From Deltaproteobacteria bacterium (GTDB lineage: Bacteria; Desulfobacterota; Desulfobacteria; Desulfobacterales; SG8-13), in the NCBI GenBank assembly GCA_024639205.1, contig JAHEIV010000244.1, forward strand, positions 1-5,202: a stretch of DNA of 5,202 nucleotides, written 5' to 3'. The translations under genes were made by a program, and so were the position numbers. Below are positions 4,870-5,202 of this stretch, piece by piece; the stretch's first letter is position 1; the number at the start of each line of letters is the position of its first letter. Under the pieces are notes generated by a model. It was not told where the DNA came from. It did not search any database and saw only the letters and a list, made by a program, of their open reading frames with translations.

Positions 4870-5202
4870 ATGCTCAGTCCCAAGAAAATCAAATTTCGAA
4901 AACAACAACGGGGCCGGATGAGGGGAGCATCTCGACGGGGCTGCAATCTGAACTTTGGTGATTTTGGACTGCAGGCGGTTGGCTGCGGTCGAATCACCGC
5001 ACGCCAGATTGAGGCCGCCCGAGTGGCAATGACCCGACATGTAAAAAGAGGTGCACGAATCTGGATTCGCATCTTCCCGGACAAGCCCTTTACCAAAAAA
5101 CCGGCCGAAGTCCGGATGGGCAAAGGGAAAGGCGCCCCGGAAGGGTGGCTGATGGTGATTCGACCCGGCAGGATCCTCTACGAGATGGAAGGTGTGAACA
5201 GG
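4870..5202 (+). CDS. rplP: 50S ribosomal protein L16, N-terminal 111 residues (partial)
   Basis: L16 binds 23S rRNA near the A-site tRNA elbow and is needed late in 50S maturation. The frame starts MLSPKKIKFRKQQRGRMRGA, the family start, and continues with DFGLQAVGCGRITARQIEAA at about 31-50. TRHVKRGARIWIRIFPDKPF follows, then TKKPAEVRMGKGKGAPEGW and IRPGRILYEMEGVN. It is still open at the window edge; a full L16 is about 137 residues, so roughly 25 are missing. AGGAG (4855-4859) lies 10 nt before ATG, a rather long gap filled with A-rich sequence. A 108-nt spacer separates it from rpsC. In the usual order rpmC (L29) would follow outside the window. Confidence 0.97.
   Translation, partial: MLSPKKIKFRKQQRGRMRGASRRGCNLNFGDFGLQAVGCGRITARQIEAARVAMTRHVKRGARIWIRIFPDKPFTKKPAEVRMGKGKGAPEGWLMVIRPGRILYEMEGVNR

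Noticed and set aside
1..5202. A novel defence, mobile or biosynthetic system
   Set aside because: Every long forward frame is a canonical ribosomal protein or EF-Tu in canonical order, and no accessory gene, array or mobile-element signature is visible.

Overview
The window is a contiguous piece of the bacterial str/S10 ribosomal-protein gene cluster, all on the + strand: the 3' end of tuf (EF-Tu), then rpsJ (S10), rplC (L3), rplD (L4), rplW (L23), rplB (L2), rpsS (S19), rplV (L22), rpsC (S3) and the first 111 codons of rplP (L16). The gene order is the canonical one, and every reading frame is intact. I see no mobile element, tRNA, rRNA or CRISPR array, and no accessory or defence gene.

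The source looks like a bacterium of moderate GC content. The tuf-rpsJ junction and the style of L2, L4, L16 and L23 suggest a Desulfobacterota (former Deltaproteobacteria) lineage, possibly near the Desulfobacterales. This rests on remembered family resemblance, not on a search. An L2 with VDHPMGGGEGR in place of the common VDHPHGGGEGR is a possible lineage marker.

Layout: tuf ends at 120, and only 18 nt separate it from rpsJ (139-450). Then come rplC (482-1123), rplD (1201-1824), rplW (1821-2108, sharing ATGA with rplD), rplB (2272-3102), rpsS (3196-3477), rplV (3749-4090), rpsC (4108-4761, TTG start behind a consensus Shine-Dalgarno) and rplP (4870 to the window end). For rplD, rplB, rpsS and rplV the longest open frame begins upstream of the likely true start. 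I moved these starts downstream using Shine-Dalgarno sites and family N-termini.

The products work together. S10, S19 and S3 build the head of the 30S subunit. L3, L4, L23, L2, L22 and L16 are 50S proteins, several of them early assembly proteins that line the peptidyl-transferase region or the exit tunnel. EF-Tu delivers aminoacyl-tRNA to the finished ribosome. No strong promoter or intrinsic terminator is visible, so the window is probably read through as one transcript.

The one architectural oddity is the spacers. S10 operons are usually tightly packed, but here five gaps measure 77, 163, 93, 271 and 108 nt, and together the gaps make up about 15% of the window. The 271-nt rpsS-rplV gap carries two clean GC-rich inverted repeats without U-tracts. 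Several gaps hold short open frames ending just before, or overlapping, the next start. These are candidates for post-transcriptional control, mRNA processing or translational coupling. None is proven, and I found no convincing new biological system.
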